DNA of 64,000 nt from Candidatus Saccharimonadota bacterium (GTDB lineage: Bacteria; Patescibacteriota; Saccharimonadia; Saccharimonadales; Saccharimonadaceae), in contig JAFXGL010000007.1 in NCBI GenBank assembly GCA_017513185.1, positions 1 through 64,000 on the forward strand, given 5' to 3'. Made by a program: the position numbers and the translations under genes. Below, in pieces: positions 57,216 to 64,000 of this stretch. Positions within the stretch are counted from its first letter, which is position 1. Every line of letters begins with the position of its first letter. The notes beneath the pieces were generated by a model. It did no database searches and had not been told where the DNA came from. It saw only the letters and a program-made list of their open reading frames with translations.

Positions 57216-60200
57216 TTAGTAGCGAGGCGGGAGCTCGTGGATGTAGGTGGTGATGGGTTGGGCGTGGTCAGTGGCTTCGTTAGCGCCAAAGAGGTAGGCA
57301 CCAGGGTTGAGGTCGACGATTTCCGCAGGCTCTTTGACGGTGTCTTTTGCATTGTCGCCGCCGTAGGTGCGATCAAAGCTGACTTTGCTGGCGACAATTG
57401 GACCGGTGATGCGGAGGCCATTATCGCAACGGTCGCTGTCGGCGGTGGTACGGATGTTGGTGCCGCTGCCGTTGGCGCAGGTTTTGATTTCGCCGCCGGC
57501 AAGGAGCCAGGCATCGACGCGTTTGACGCTCGGGTCGATATAGATATTACCGGTGGTATAAATGATGACTTGCGGGATGGCAAAGGTCTTGTAGGCGCGG
57601 GTAGTGAAGCCCGTGTCGACGTCTTGGGTAATGTAGACGTTTTTGCTGGAGTCAGAATTGTAGAGGAGGATGGGATAGTAGCTCAAGGCTTCGCTGACGA
57701 CCGAGCGGTCGACGACGTAGGCGCCACCATCGCCGACTTTGGAGAGAGTGGCGTATTTGCCGGTACCGTCAATATAGCGGGTCTTGATGCCGGACATGAC
57801 GCGGTCGACGATTTCGATGTTGCTGTGGCCCAGTTCGCCATCGGTGTCACGGCAGGAGCTATTAGAGACGGTGAGCGGGGAGATTTTGCAGTCGCTAAAG
57901 TCGGTGAGGCCAGAGATAAGGGCGGCGCCAGAGGCAGTCTTGCTAACTTTACCCTTGGCGATGATGAGATAATCATCCCAGGAGCCAAAGATGTGGTTGA
58001 GATTGCCTTCCTTGATGGAGGTGGTAGAGGTGTCGGTGCCACCGCTAGTGTAGATGGAGCCACCCCAAACTTGCACGGTGGGGAATTTGCCGACGTTATA
58101 ACAGGTGGCGTCACTGATGGTGTAGTTGGTATCGATGGTGTTGGTGGGGGCGGTGAAGCCGTAGCTGCCGTTGGGGTTGCTGCTGCTAGGCTTGACGGCG
58201 ATGGCGAGACAGAATTTCTTGCTGATGTCGAGTTTGGGGATGACGGTGCTGTAGCGGTGGGTGATTTTGTAGCTGCCGTCGGTGTAGTAGGCGGTGCCGT
58301 TATGGTCGGAGAGAGGGCCACTGCTAGTGCTGTCGTCGCAAGGGGTGGCGGTATCCATGGTTTGGCCGAGTTTATTGGCGAAGAAAGTGCAGGGGGTGGT
58401 GCCGCTTTCGGCTTTGCCGCCGGAGAGAGCGCCGTTAGTCGGCGTGCCATTTAGCACGAAGCTAATGTGTTTGACGTCGGACTGCGGGATGTCGGTAATC
58501 ATGTAATTTTGGTCGTTTTTGCCGACGTTGATGGTATATTCGGCTTCGATTTCCTGGCCGGCGTTGGCCGGGATGGTGGAGCTGGTCTTGGTCTTGGCAC
58601 TAGGCTCGATAGAGTCAATCTTGAAGTTGTATGGGCGGACGACGTTGACACAGCCTTTGACGGATTTGCCGACGATGTCTTTGGAGACGGGAGCCTCAGT
58701 GCCTTGGAGACTGGGGTCGCCAGTGTAGATTTGTCCATCCACTTGCCAGTAGATACCACGCAGGGTGTACTTTTCTGAAACGTAGCTGACAGATTGGCAG
58801 TACTCGTTTTTGACGCCTACGACTTCGGCTCGAGCAAGGGTATTGGCGTTGAGAAGGTTGTCGGTGCGGTTGCTATTAAAGGAGTATTTGGAATTTTCTG
58901 TATTGGTAGCGATGACGCTGGTGTGGGCATTAGTAATGCTGGTCGATGCGAAGTTTGTGGCCGGGTCAGCAAAGCGGTAGCGAACGGTGACGTCTTCAGC
59001 GGGGCTGGTGACGGCGGCTTGATGGGTGCCATCGCCGGTGTGCTTCTCGGCTTTGCGCCAAAGTTTGTGGGTGTAGGTGATGTCGGCCGAGGTGGTCTTC
59101 ATGAGCCAGGCATCTTGCGTGGATTCGTAGCCGCCGGTTTCGTTTTCTTTGTCTAGCTTGCCGGACGATTCGGAGTAGACGATGATTTCTCCGTCGTCGC
59201 GCGGCTCTCGTTTGGGGCGAGCGACGGTGGCGCAGCAGGTGGCGGCATCTTTGCCGCCAGTTTGGGCTTCCGGAGAGCCATCGTCGGTGCCGTTATCGTT
59301 GAGATGGACGGTGTATTTGAAAGGATTAATATTGATAGTCTCGCAGATGCGTTTAGACTTACCCTCCTCCACGCTCACGAGTGGGCTGTCCGAGATGCCG
59401 TTTTTGGGCGCCGTGACGTAAATGGGGTTGGCATTGACATTAGTGTAGGCGCCACCGTCGACAGAGCGTTTGATAGTGTAGTTGGTGCCTAGCGTATAGC
59501 CCAGGCTGGTGGAGAGGTTGAAGCCAAACTGGAACTGGAAGTTTGCGTGAGTATTATAGATAACGTCTGTGGGGTTTTCTTGACCGTCAACGATGACTTT
59601 ACAGGTGGCGGAAATTTCCGGCTCTTTGGGCCTGCGTCGTTCGACTTTAGTACAGACGGTGGAGCTTTGCCAGGAGGCGTCTTTTACTGTGGTGCTGCCA
59701 GTGCTCATTTTGATTTCTACTTTTTTGGGCTTGAAAGTGATGCGTTCGCAAACGGTAGGTGTACTGCCGCCACGGGAAATGTCGTCGGAAACCCAGTTAT
59801 TGGTCATGACGGTATAGTAGGCGTCATTGCCGCTCGGGATGCCTCCAATGCTCGGATAGACCGAACTGGCTCTATTGGGCGAGCTGGCGCTACCGCCACC
59901 CGTAACGGCACTGTAGCTGGCGCCACCGTTGGTGCTGCGTTCAACGTAGTAATCAATGTCGTAAGCGTAGCCAGCGAGACCTTGGAGCTTGAGCTGGTGA
60001 GTGAAGGAGAAAGTGAACTTTTTGGTAGCCGCGCGGGAACCGCCCATGCTAGAGAGAGTGCCGGAGCCTTCGGTGTGGGTGACGGTTTTGGACTCGATAC
60101 TGTTGTGGACGTAGGAACGGGAGCCAGGTTCGACCATAATGCGGTCGTCCTTGACCCAGATACAGATGGTGCTGGTATCGACGTTGGTCGTACTGTCATT

Positions 60201-61226
60201 CTTGGCCTGGTGGCCGTAGAAGCCTTTGACTTTACGGTGAGTGACGGTAGAACAAACTTGAGTGGCGACGTTGGGCGATAGATTGAGGCTAGAGATGGCG
60301 ATAGAATCTGTGACGTTGGCATAGGTGCCTCCCGAAGCAAGAGTGATATTTTTCCAGCTACTGTCTTCCGAGGCCGTAGTAGAGCCGCTGGTGATTTTTC
60401 TTTTGTAGACGTCGCTAAGCGAAGCAGAACTCGGAGCGGTCCATCCATCGTTTCTTTTTAGCTGATGCGTGAAGGTGATGCTTCCATCCGATACGGTAAT
60501 AGGGCTGGATTGGCTGGTGCTGGTGCTGTTATAATCTGTTCCGCTATAAGTCGCCTTAGCCGAGCCGTGTTCTATATTGGTGATTTTGTAGAACTTATAA
60601 TACATTGTGTTGTTATTAGCGCGGTCGTCATGGCAAACTAGATAAGTTGTATAGCTAAAACCCGTGGAGACGAGACCGGAGCTGTCGCCCACGCTCGCAG
60701 AAAGCGCTGATGAGTTAATAGTTACCGTTGCGGTGCCACCAGCACTCCAGTTGGACCAACTGTTTTTAATACTGGCTCCGTCTAGGAAGATTACGTCTTT
60801 GTCAGAACTGATATATGTGCGTTTGGTGCCGGATTTTAGGGTTAGTAGCTTGGTCGTAGTGCCGGTAATACTAACATTAGAATCATTAGACTCTATACAG
60901 CCGCCGTCGCTACTAACCGAGTCTACTTTTGCCGAGTAAATGATGCGTCGGATAGTAAAGCTGAGGGTATCGCCCGGAAGCCTTGTCCATTCAGGATATT
61001 CTTCGTATTCAGGAACAGCCGTTCCATATCTGCCATCGTAGCCTATACCGGAACAGCGCGTGTTAAAAACCTCATAGTGCATATCCACAAAGCCGCTGCC
61101 GTATTTTGATTTTGCGTCTGCCATACAGTCAAGTGCGGAGGCCTGGTGGCCGAATGCAAAAATACTCAATAACAGCACAACAAAACTGCCTAGTAGAAAG
61201 AATTTTTTGTTTGTCAGACTAACCAT
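57216..61226 (-). CDS. Giant exported repeat protein, 1336 aa
   Basis: Sec signal peptide (1-32, cut after ASA). The mature protein has at least five diverged modules, each with a beta-rich segment (TFTHQLKR, FTFSFTHQLKLQ, YTHKLWRK) and a Cys pair spaced 25-50 residues (VCSTVTHRK...ICIWVKD; VCERITFKPKK...VCTKV; ICETININP...CCATV; YCQSVSYV...GCVNV; FCLAIAVKP...CYNV), suggesting disulfide-stabilised Ig-like domains. The C-terminal 250 residues lack the pairs and have no LPXTG or membrane anchor. Probably a cell-surface or adhesion protein. Overlaps the upstream gene by 8 bp. Confidence 0.7.
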   Translation of the reverse strand: MVSLTNKKFFLLGSFVVLLLSIFAFGHQASALDCMADAKSKYGSGFVDMHYEVFNTRCSGIGYDGRYGTAVPEYEEYPEWTRLPGDTLSFTIRRIIYSAKVDSVSSDGGCIESNDSNVSITGTTTKLLTLKSGTKRTYISSDKDVIFLDGASIKNSWSNWSAGGTATVTINSSALSASVGDSSGLVSTGFSYTTYLVCHDDRANNNTMYYKFYKITNIEHGSAKATYSGTDYNSTSTSQSSPITVSDGSITFTHQLKRNDGWTAPSSASLSDVYKRKITSGSTTASEDSSWKNITLASGGTYANVTDSIAISSLNLSPNVATQVCSTVTHRKVKGFYGHQAKNDSTTNVDTSTICIWVKDDRIMVEPGSRSYVHNSIESKTVTHTEGSGTLSSMGGSRAATKKFTFSFTHQLKLQGLAGYAYDIDYYVERSTNGGASYSAVTGGGSASSPNRASSVYPSIGGIPSGNDAYYTVMTNNWVSDDISRGGSTPTVCERITFKPKKVEIKMSTGSTTVKDASWQSSTVCTKVERRRPKEPEISATCKVIVDGQENPTDVIYNTHANFQFQFGFNLSTSLGYTLGTNYTIKRSVDGGAYTNVNANPIYVTAPKNGISDSPLVSVEEGKSKRICETININPFKYTVHLNDNGTDDGSPEAQTGGKDAATCCATVARPKREPRDDGEIIVYSESSGKLDKENETGGYESTQDAWLMKTTSADITYTHKLWRKAEKHTGDGTHQAAVTSPAEDVTVRYRFADPATNFASTSITNAHTSVIATNTENSKYSFNSNRTDNLLNANTLARAEVVGVKNEYCQSVSYVSEKYTLRGIYWQVDGQIYTGDPSLQGTEAPVSKDIVGKSVKGCVNVVRPYNFKIDSIEPSAKTKTSSTIPANAGQEIEAEYTINVGKNDQNYMITDIPQSDVKHISFVLNGTPTNGALSGGKAESGTTPCTFFANKLGQTMDTATPCDDSTSSGPLSDHNGTAYYTDGSYKITHRYSTVIPKLDISKKFCLAIAVKPSSSNPNGSYGFTAPTNTIDTNYTISDATCYNVGKFPTVQVWGGSIYTSGGTDTSTTSIKEGNLNHIFGSWDDYLIIAKGKVSKTASGAALISGLTDFSDCKISPLTVSNSSCRDTDGELGHSNIEIVDRVMSGIKTRYIDGTGKYATLSKVGDGGAYVVDRSVVSEALSYYPILLYNSDSSKNVYITQDVDTGFTTRAYKTFAIPQVIIYTTGNIYIDPSVKRVDAWLLAGGEIKTCANGSGTNIRTTADSDRCDNGLRITGPIVASKVSFDRTYGGDNAKDTVKEPAEIVDLNPGAYLFGANEATDHAQPITTYIHELPPRY

Positions 61227-61890
61227 CTCCGAGTACCAGCCCTTCCTTTTCTAACGTCTCGAGTTTAGTGCGCCATTCTTCAGCTTTGGCTTCTGTTCCG
61301 TATGCTTCTTCCAACCAGACGATTTGTTCGGCAGTTTCGTAGCATGGCAATAATTCGTTGGCGGTGTAGGCGTCGTTTAACATCTGACTAGCATATTTAC
61401 TACCATAGTATTGGTCGAGCATACCGATTCTGTTGTAGAGGAGGAGGATTTTCTCGTCTTCGTCCTTAGCCTCGGCGATGAGCTTGTCATACATTTCGAT
61501 AAAACGTTTGGGGTCTTTTTCAATAAGTTCCCTAGCCCGTGTCTCTGAGACTTCAAAGAACTCGTGATGGATGGCGGGCCAGAAGTGGTAGACGGCAAAG
61601 CCGGCGCCAGCTAGAAGTAACACTGGGATAAAGATTTTGAGGAAAGTTTTGGTCGGGAAAGGTTTACGGGTGCGCGAAGCGACCACGCCATGCTCGTCGG
61701 CACCGGGATTTTCGATTTTAGCGCGGGACTCAGCAGCATGAGCTTTGGCAGCGGCGAACTTTTTTTGGAATTCTTCGGCGCTTTGCTTGATGGTCTTTTT
61801 CTGCTCGACATGCACAAAAACTTCACGCTTTTCGTGGGCTTTAGTATCGCGAATGTTCTCGCTAGAGAAAGTGACTGGCTTATCTGCCAT
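61219..61890 (-). CDS. Membrane-anchored helical-repeat protein, 223 aa
   Basis: ATG 61890, four bases after the preceding stop. Lys/Ala-rich cytoplasmic part with coiled coil (30-70), one membrane helix (about 82-104), then an outer domain of paired helices resembling TPRs (residues 110-215). Not recognised. Sits between a similar gene and the giant protein gene; likely assists it. Confidence 0.6.
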   Translation of the reverse strand: MADKPVTFSSENIRDTKAHEKREVFVHVEQKKTIKQSAEEFQKKFAAAKAHAAESRAKIENPGADEHGVVASRTRKPFPTKTFLKIFIPVLLLAGAGFAVYHFWPAIHHEFFEVSETRARELIEKDPKRFIEMYDKLIAEAKDEDEKILLLYNRIGMLDQYYGSKYASQMLNDAYTANELLPCYETAEQIVWLEEAYGTEAKAEEWRTKLETLEKEGLVLGDG

Positions 61891-61894
61891 GCTA

Positions 61895-62551
61895 CTAGAT
61901 AGCGCCGCTTTCTGCGCTGTTAAAGTCACGAGAGTTGGCGTTTTCGGCGAGCTGGCGATATTCGGCAGCCTTGGCGGAGTTGCCGAGGCCTTCGTAGACG
62001 CTGGCATAGTGATTGTAGACGCGGTATTGGTCAAAGTCGTCTAGTCCGGAGACATTGATGGAGTTGAGTGTTTCTAGGGCGGAGTCGTACTCATCTACGA
62101 GCATATAGTAGCCGACTTTGTTCAAAGTGAGACCTAGCTCTACATCATCGTCGGTGGTAGCGGAGATTTGCTTGTCAAATTCGGCGATGGTTTCTTCGGT
62201 GGTTTTAGAGCCGTCGTTATCGGGAGATGCATAGATGATGTCTCGCGTCTCGCCGTCGCTTTCGGTGCGAGGAGCTAGAAAAACAAAATACACCACCACG
62301 CCGACGAGAGCGGTGGCAAGCACGCTGATGATGGCGACGAGGGCGGGGCTGAATTTCTTGGGCTCTTTGGCTTGGGCCGGGGCAGGTTGAGTACCAGCAT
62401 CGGGTGCAGGAGCTTGGTAGTTCGGGATGTAAGGGACAGGCGGAGGAGTGGCGGGGCCACTGGAAATAATAGCGTCGCCGAGCGGGTTTGCGCCTGCGCT
62501 AAAATTAGCATTAGAATTATTTGCTTTAGAAAACACTTTTCGCCCAATCAT
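61895..62551 (-). CDS. Membrane-anchored helical-repeat protein, 218 aa
   Basis: ATG 62551 chosen because TATAAT ends 8 nt upstream; an ATG two codons earlier is less likely. Pro/Ala-rich cytosolic linker (25-65), membrane helix (about 70-92), outer TPR-like helices (DEYDSALETLNSINVSGL, YASVYEGLGNSAKAAEY). First gene of the three-gene surface operon; no ribosome binding site. Confidence 0.6.
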   Translation of the reverse strand: MIGRKVFSKANNSNANFSAGANPLGDAIISSGPATPPPVPYIPNYQAPAPDAGTQPAPAQAKEPKKFSPALVAIISVLATALVGVVVYFVFLAPRTESDGETRDIIYASPDNDGSKTTEETIAEFDKQISATTDDDVELGLTLNKVGYYMLVDEYDSALETLNSINVSGLDDFDQYRVYNHYASVYEGLGNSAKAAEYRQLAENANSRDFNSAESGAI

Positions 62552-62601
62552 ATACATATATTATATATGACCGAGCGAAAAAGGTAAAGCTTATTTTCTA
62601 C

Positions 62602-63882
62602 CTATTTGGAGTTGACTTTTACTAGGTAGTCAAGAGTTTTTTCGATAACCATGCGGTTGCGCACGTCCATCTTTACGCGAGGATCTTTGAGATTTTTGAG
62701 GGCCTCGGGGGATTTTTTGTAGACGTCGCGAAGTTCGGCGATTTTGGCAAAGACATCTTCGTCTTTGACGGTGATTTTGGCGTCGCGGGCGAGGATCTGC
62801 AGTACAAGCGAAGCCTTGACGCGTTTCTCGGCGACTTCGCGAGCTTGCTTATTCCACTCGTCTTCGGTCAAGCCGTTAGCCTTCAGGTAATCTTCGAGCT
62901 TTTCGCCGGTGGCGGCAGCGTTTCTAGAAACGTCGTCTCTAATGAGGCGGAGCTGGTCTTCGATGAGGATTTCCGGAGCAGAGACCTTGGAGTTTTTGAC
63001 GAGAGCTTCCACAAGGTCATCTTTGTATTGCTCCATTAGACGATGTTCGTTTTGAGCCTTGAGGTTTTTCTCGATGTCGGCACGGAGAGCCTTCATGTCT
63101 TTGAACGGGTCGCATTTTTTGGCAAAGTCGGCATCGAGCTTCGGCAGTTCAATGACGTTAACTTGCTTGAGTAAGACCTCAAAGACGGTCTTGGCACCGG
63201 CGAGGGTTTTTTCGTGGTAATCTTTCGGGAAGGTGAGTTTGAGGTCAAATTTGTCACCGGATTCGTGACCGACGATCCCCTCTTCAAAGCCGGGGATAAA
63301 GGAGTGCGAGCCCAGCTCTAGGTGATAATCCTTAGCGGTGCCGCCTTGGAAGGCTTCGCCGTCTTTTTTACCTACGAAGTCGATGATGACTTCGTCGCCG
63401 TTTTCGGCCTTTTTCTTCATGACTTTTTTCTCGGCGTAGGCTTTGCGGATATTATCGATGATTTCGTCGATGTCTTTGTCGGAAACCTTTACTTCGGGTT
63501 TTTTGACTTTGAGGTTTTTGTAGTCGCCCAGCTTGACTTCGGGAAGAATGTCGGCTTCGGCGGTGTATTCGGCGGATTCGCCAGCTACGTATTTAGTGAC
63601 GTTGACTTGCGGAATGACAAGCGGAGCCTTTTCTACTTGGTCGAAGGCGGCTGGAACCGATGTGCGGACGGCAAAGTCGAGTGCTTCTTTGGCGACGTCG
63701 TTTTCGTTTAGGACCTTTTCGGCGAGGTCGCGGGGGGCTTTGCCTTTGCGGAAGCCCTCAAGTTTGACGTCTTTGACCAGGCGGTCGACGACTTTTTGGC
63801 GGGCGGTTTCGAGGTCGTTTTTGTCTAATGTCACCGTAATAGAGATACGGGTGTCGGATAATTTCTTGGATTTAACTTTCAT
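62602..63882 (-). CDS. tig: Trigger factor
   Basis: 426 aa. Ribosome-binding N-terminal domain with GFRKGKAPRDLAEKV (signature), FKBP-type PPIase domain (about 155-240; GDEVIIDFVGKKDGEAF), C-terminal helical arms. Chaperone for nascent chains. TGC-TATAAT is exactly 7 nt before ATG 63882, with no ribosome binding site: leaderless. Confidence 0.94.
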   Translation of the reverse strand: MKVKSKKLSDTRISITVTLDKNDLETARQKVVDRLVKDVKLEGFRKGKAPRDLAEKVLNENDVAKEALDFAVRTSVPAAFDQVEKAPLVIPQVNVTKYVAGESAEYTAEADILPEVKLGDYKNLKVKKPEVKVSDKDIDEIIDNIRKAYAEKKVMKKKAENGDEVIIDFVGKKDGEAFQGGTAKDYHLELGSHSFIPGFEEGIVGHESGDKFDLKLTFPKDYHEKTLAGAKTVFEVLLKQVNVIELPKLDADFAKKCDPFKDMKALRADIEKNLKAQNEHRLMEQYKDDLVEALVKNSKVSAPEILIEDQLRLIRDDVSRNAAATGEKLEDYLKANGLTEDEWNKQAREVAEKRVKASLVLQILARDAKITVKDEDVFAKIAELRDVYKKSPEALKNLKDPRVKMDVRNRMVIEKTLDYLVKVNSK

Positions 63883-63889
63883 ACCCCCG

Positions 63890-63898
63890 ATTATAGCA
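63890..63898 (-). promoter_or_regulatory. Extended -10 promoter of tig
   Basis: TGC (63898-63896) and TATAAT (63895-63890) on the minus strand. Confidence 0.6.
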
Positions 63899-63902
63899 TA
63901 GA

Positions 63903-64000
63903 TTAAGAGTTAAGGCCAGGGAGCGGCTCAATTCGTAGATGCCGGACGGCATCTTGAGTATCGTACTCGGTCTTAACGCCGGGAGCGAAGACGTGGTTTT
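63903..64000 (-). CDS. C-terminal end of an unidentified protein
   Basis: An open frame enters from the window edge and ends at TAA 63905-63903. The visible 31 residues include FAPGVKTEYDTQDAVRHL and end LPGLNS. Too short to identify; coding is inferred from the tail composition and position just upstream of the tig promoter. Confidence 0.4.
   Translation of the reverse strand, partial: NHVFAPGVKTEYDTQDAVRHLRIEPLPGLNS

Noticed and set aside
57237..58454. Long plus-strand open frame (about 405 codons) opposite the giant exported protein
   Set aside because: It mirrors codon bias of the real gene (Gly/Val/Asp-rich translation), has no start signals or family features. The same applies to long antisense frames at 2270-2983, 5213-6130, 18088-18840 and 59547-60281.
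1..64000. CRISPR arrays, insertion sequences, prophage
   Set aside because: No regularly spaced direct repeats, transposase, integrase or phage structural genes were found on either strand.
1..64000. rRNA genes or further tRNAs
   Set aside because: Only one tRNA cloverleaf (13907-13983) was found; no 16S/23S/5S stretches recognised by eye. A tRNAscan/Infernal run would settle this.

Overview
The window looks like a stretch of a small-genome Candidate Phyla Radiation bacterium, most likely Saccharibacteria (TM7). The reasons: rpsE is followed directly by rplO with no rpmD (uL30 is missing throughout CPR bacteria); a sortase gene lies inside the ribosomal-protein cluster; there is a prepilin of the GDTLIEV type; genes overlap or abut; and several long proteins have only generic or no recognisable domains. 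The lineage call is an inference from gene content, not from rRNA. The code appears standard: TGA ends several intact genes and Trp is normally TGG.

Layout. 1-1023: end of a prepilin gene and a hypothetical. 1103-11208, all minus strand: rpsB-tsf, rplF-rplR-rpsE-rplO, secY-sortase, infA-rpmJ-rpsM-rpsK-rpsD-rpoA-rplQ-rplM-rpsI. 11398-17700: luxS-like gene, small genes, bL31, DUF3137 membrane protein, tRNA-Val, polysaccharide deacetylase, prfA-prmC. 17818-25128: HtrA, membrane proteins, signal peptidase, glutaredoxin with a two-component system, AI-2E-type permease. 25204-31874: queA-tgt, an HExxH protein, cysS-nrnA. 31949-35956: hypothetical genes, a zeta-toxin-like kinase with a 48-aa downstream gene, rmuC. 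36093-41675: recR-ybaB, a GT-C membrane protein, dnaB-dnaX. 41742-48914: dus-rlmH, rplJ-rplL with an L10 leader, gpsA, a UvrD-type helicase-nuclease. 48952-54855: iscU-iscS, then LOG, PfkB kinase, rpe, rpiB and gap. 54950-63882: hypothetical, rpsL-rpsG, a 1336-aa exported protein with two membrane-anchored partners, and tig. No gene-free gap exceeds about 230 bp.

Genes that work together: translation dominates (ribosomal proteins, EF-Ts, IF-1, RF1 and its methylase PrmC, CysRS, Q and D tRNA modification, RlmH). A DNA-maintenance set covers DnaX, DnaB, YbaB, RecR, RmuC and the helicase-nuclease. The cell surface is served by SecY, signal peptidase, sortase, HtrA, pilin, deacetylase and the giant exported protein. 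The gap-rpiB-rpe-PfkB-LOG run looks like a sugar-phosphate salvage operon feeding lower glycolysis.

Most unusual: (1) a family of long imperfect palindromes, 100-185 bp, that sit at gene ends and, in iscS and rpiB, lie in frame inside the coding sequence and encode extra peptide; (2) a TGA codon at the conserved Trp codon near the end of gap, followed in frame by a perfectly normal GAPDH C-terminus; (3) a slippery A7 in dnaX with an immediate -1 stop, as for tau/gamma production; (4) a repeated TGN-TATAAT promoter 6-9 nt before start codons without ribosome binding sites, implying many leaderless mRNAs; (5) loss of zinc ligands in bL36, RecR and DnaX; (6) a LuxS-like protein with Ser in place of the catalytic Cys.
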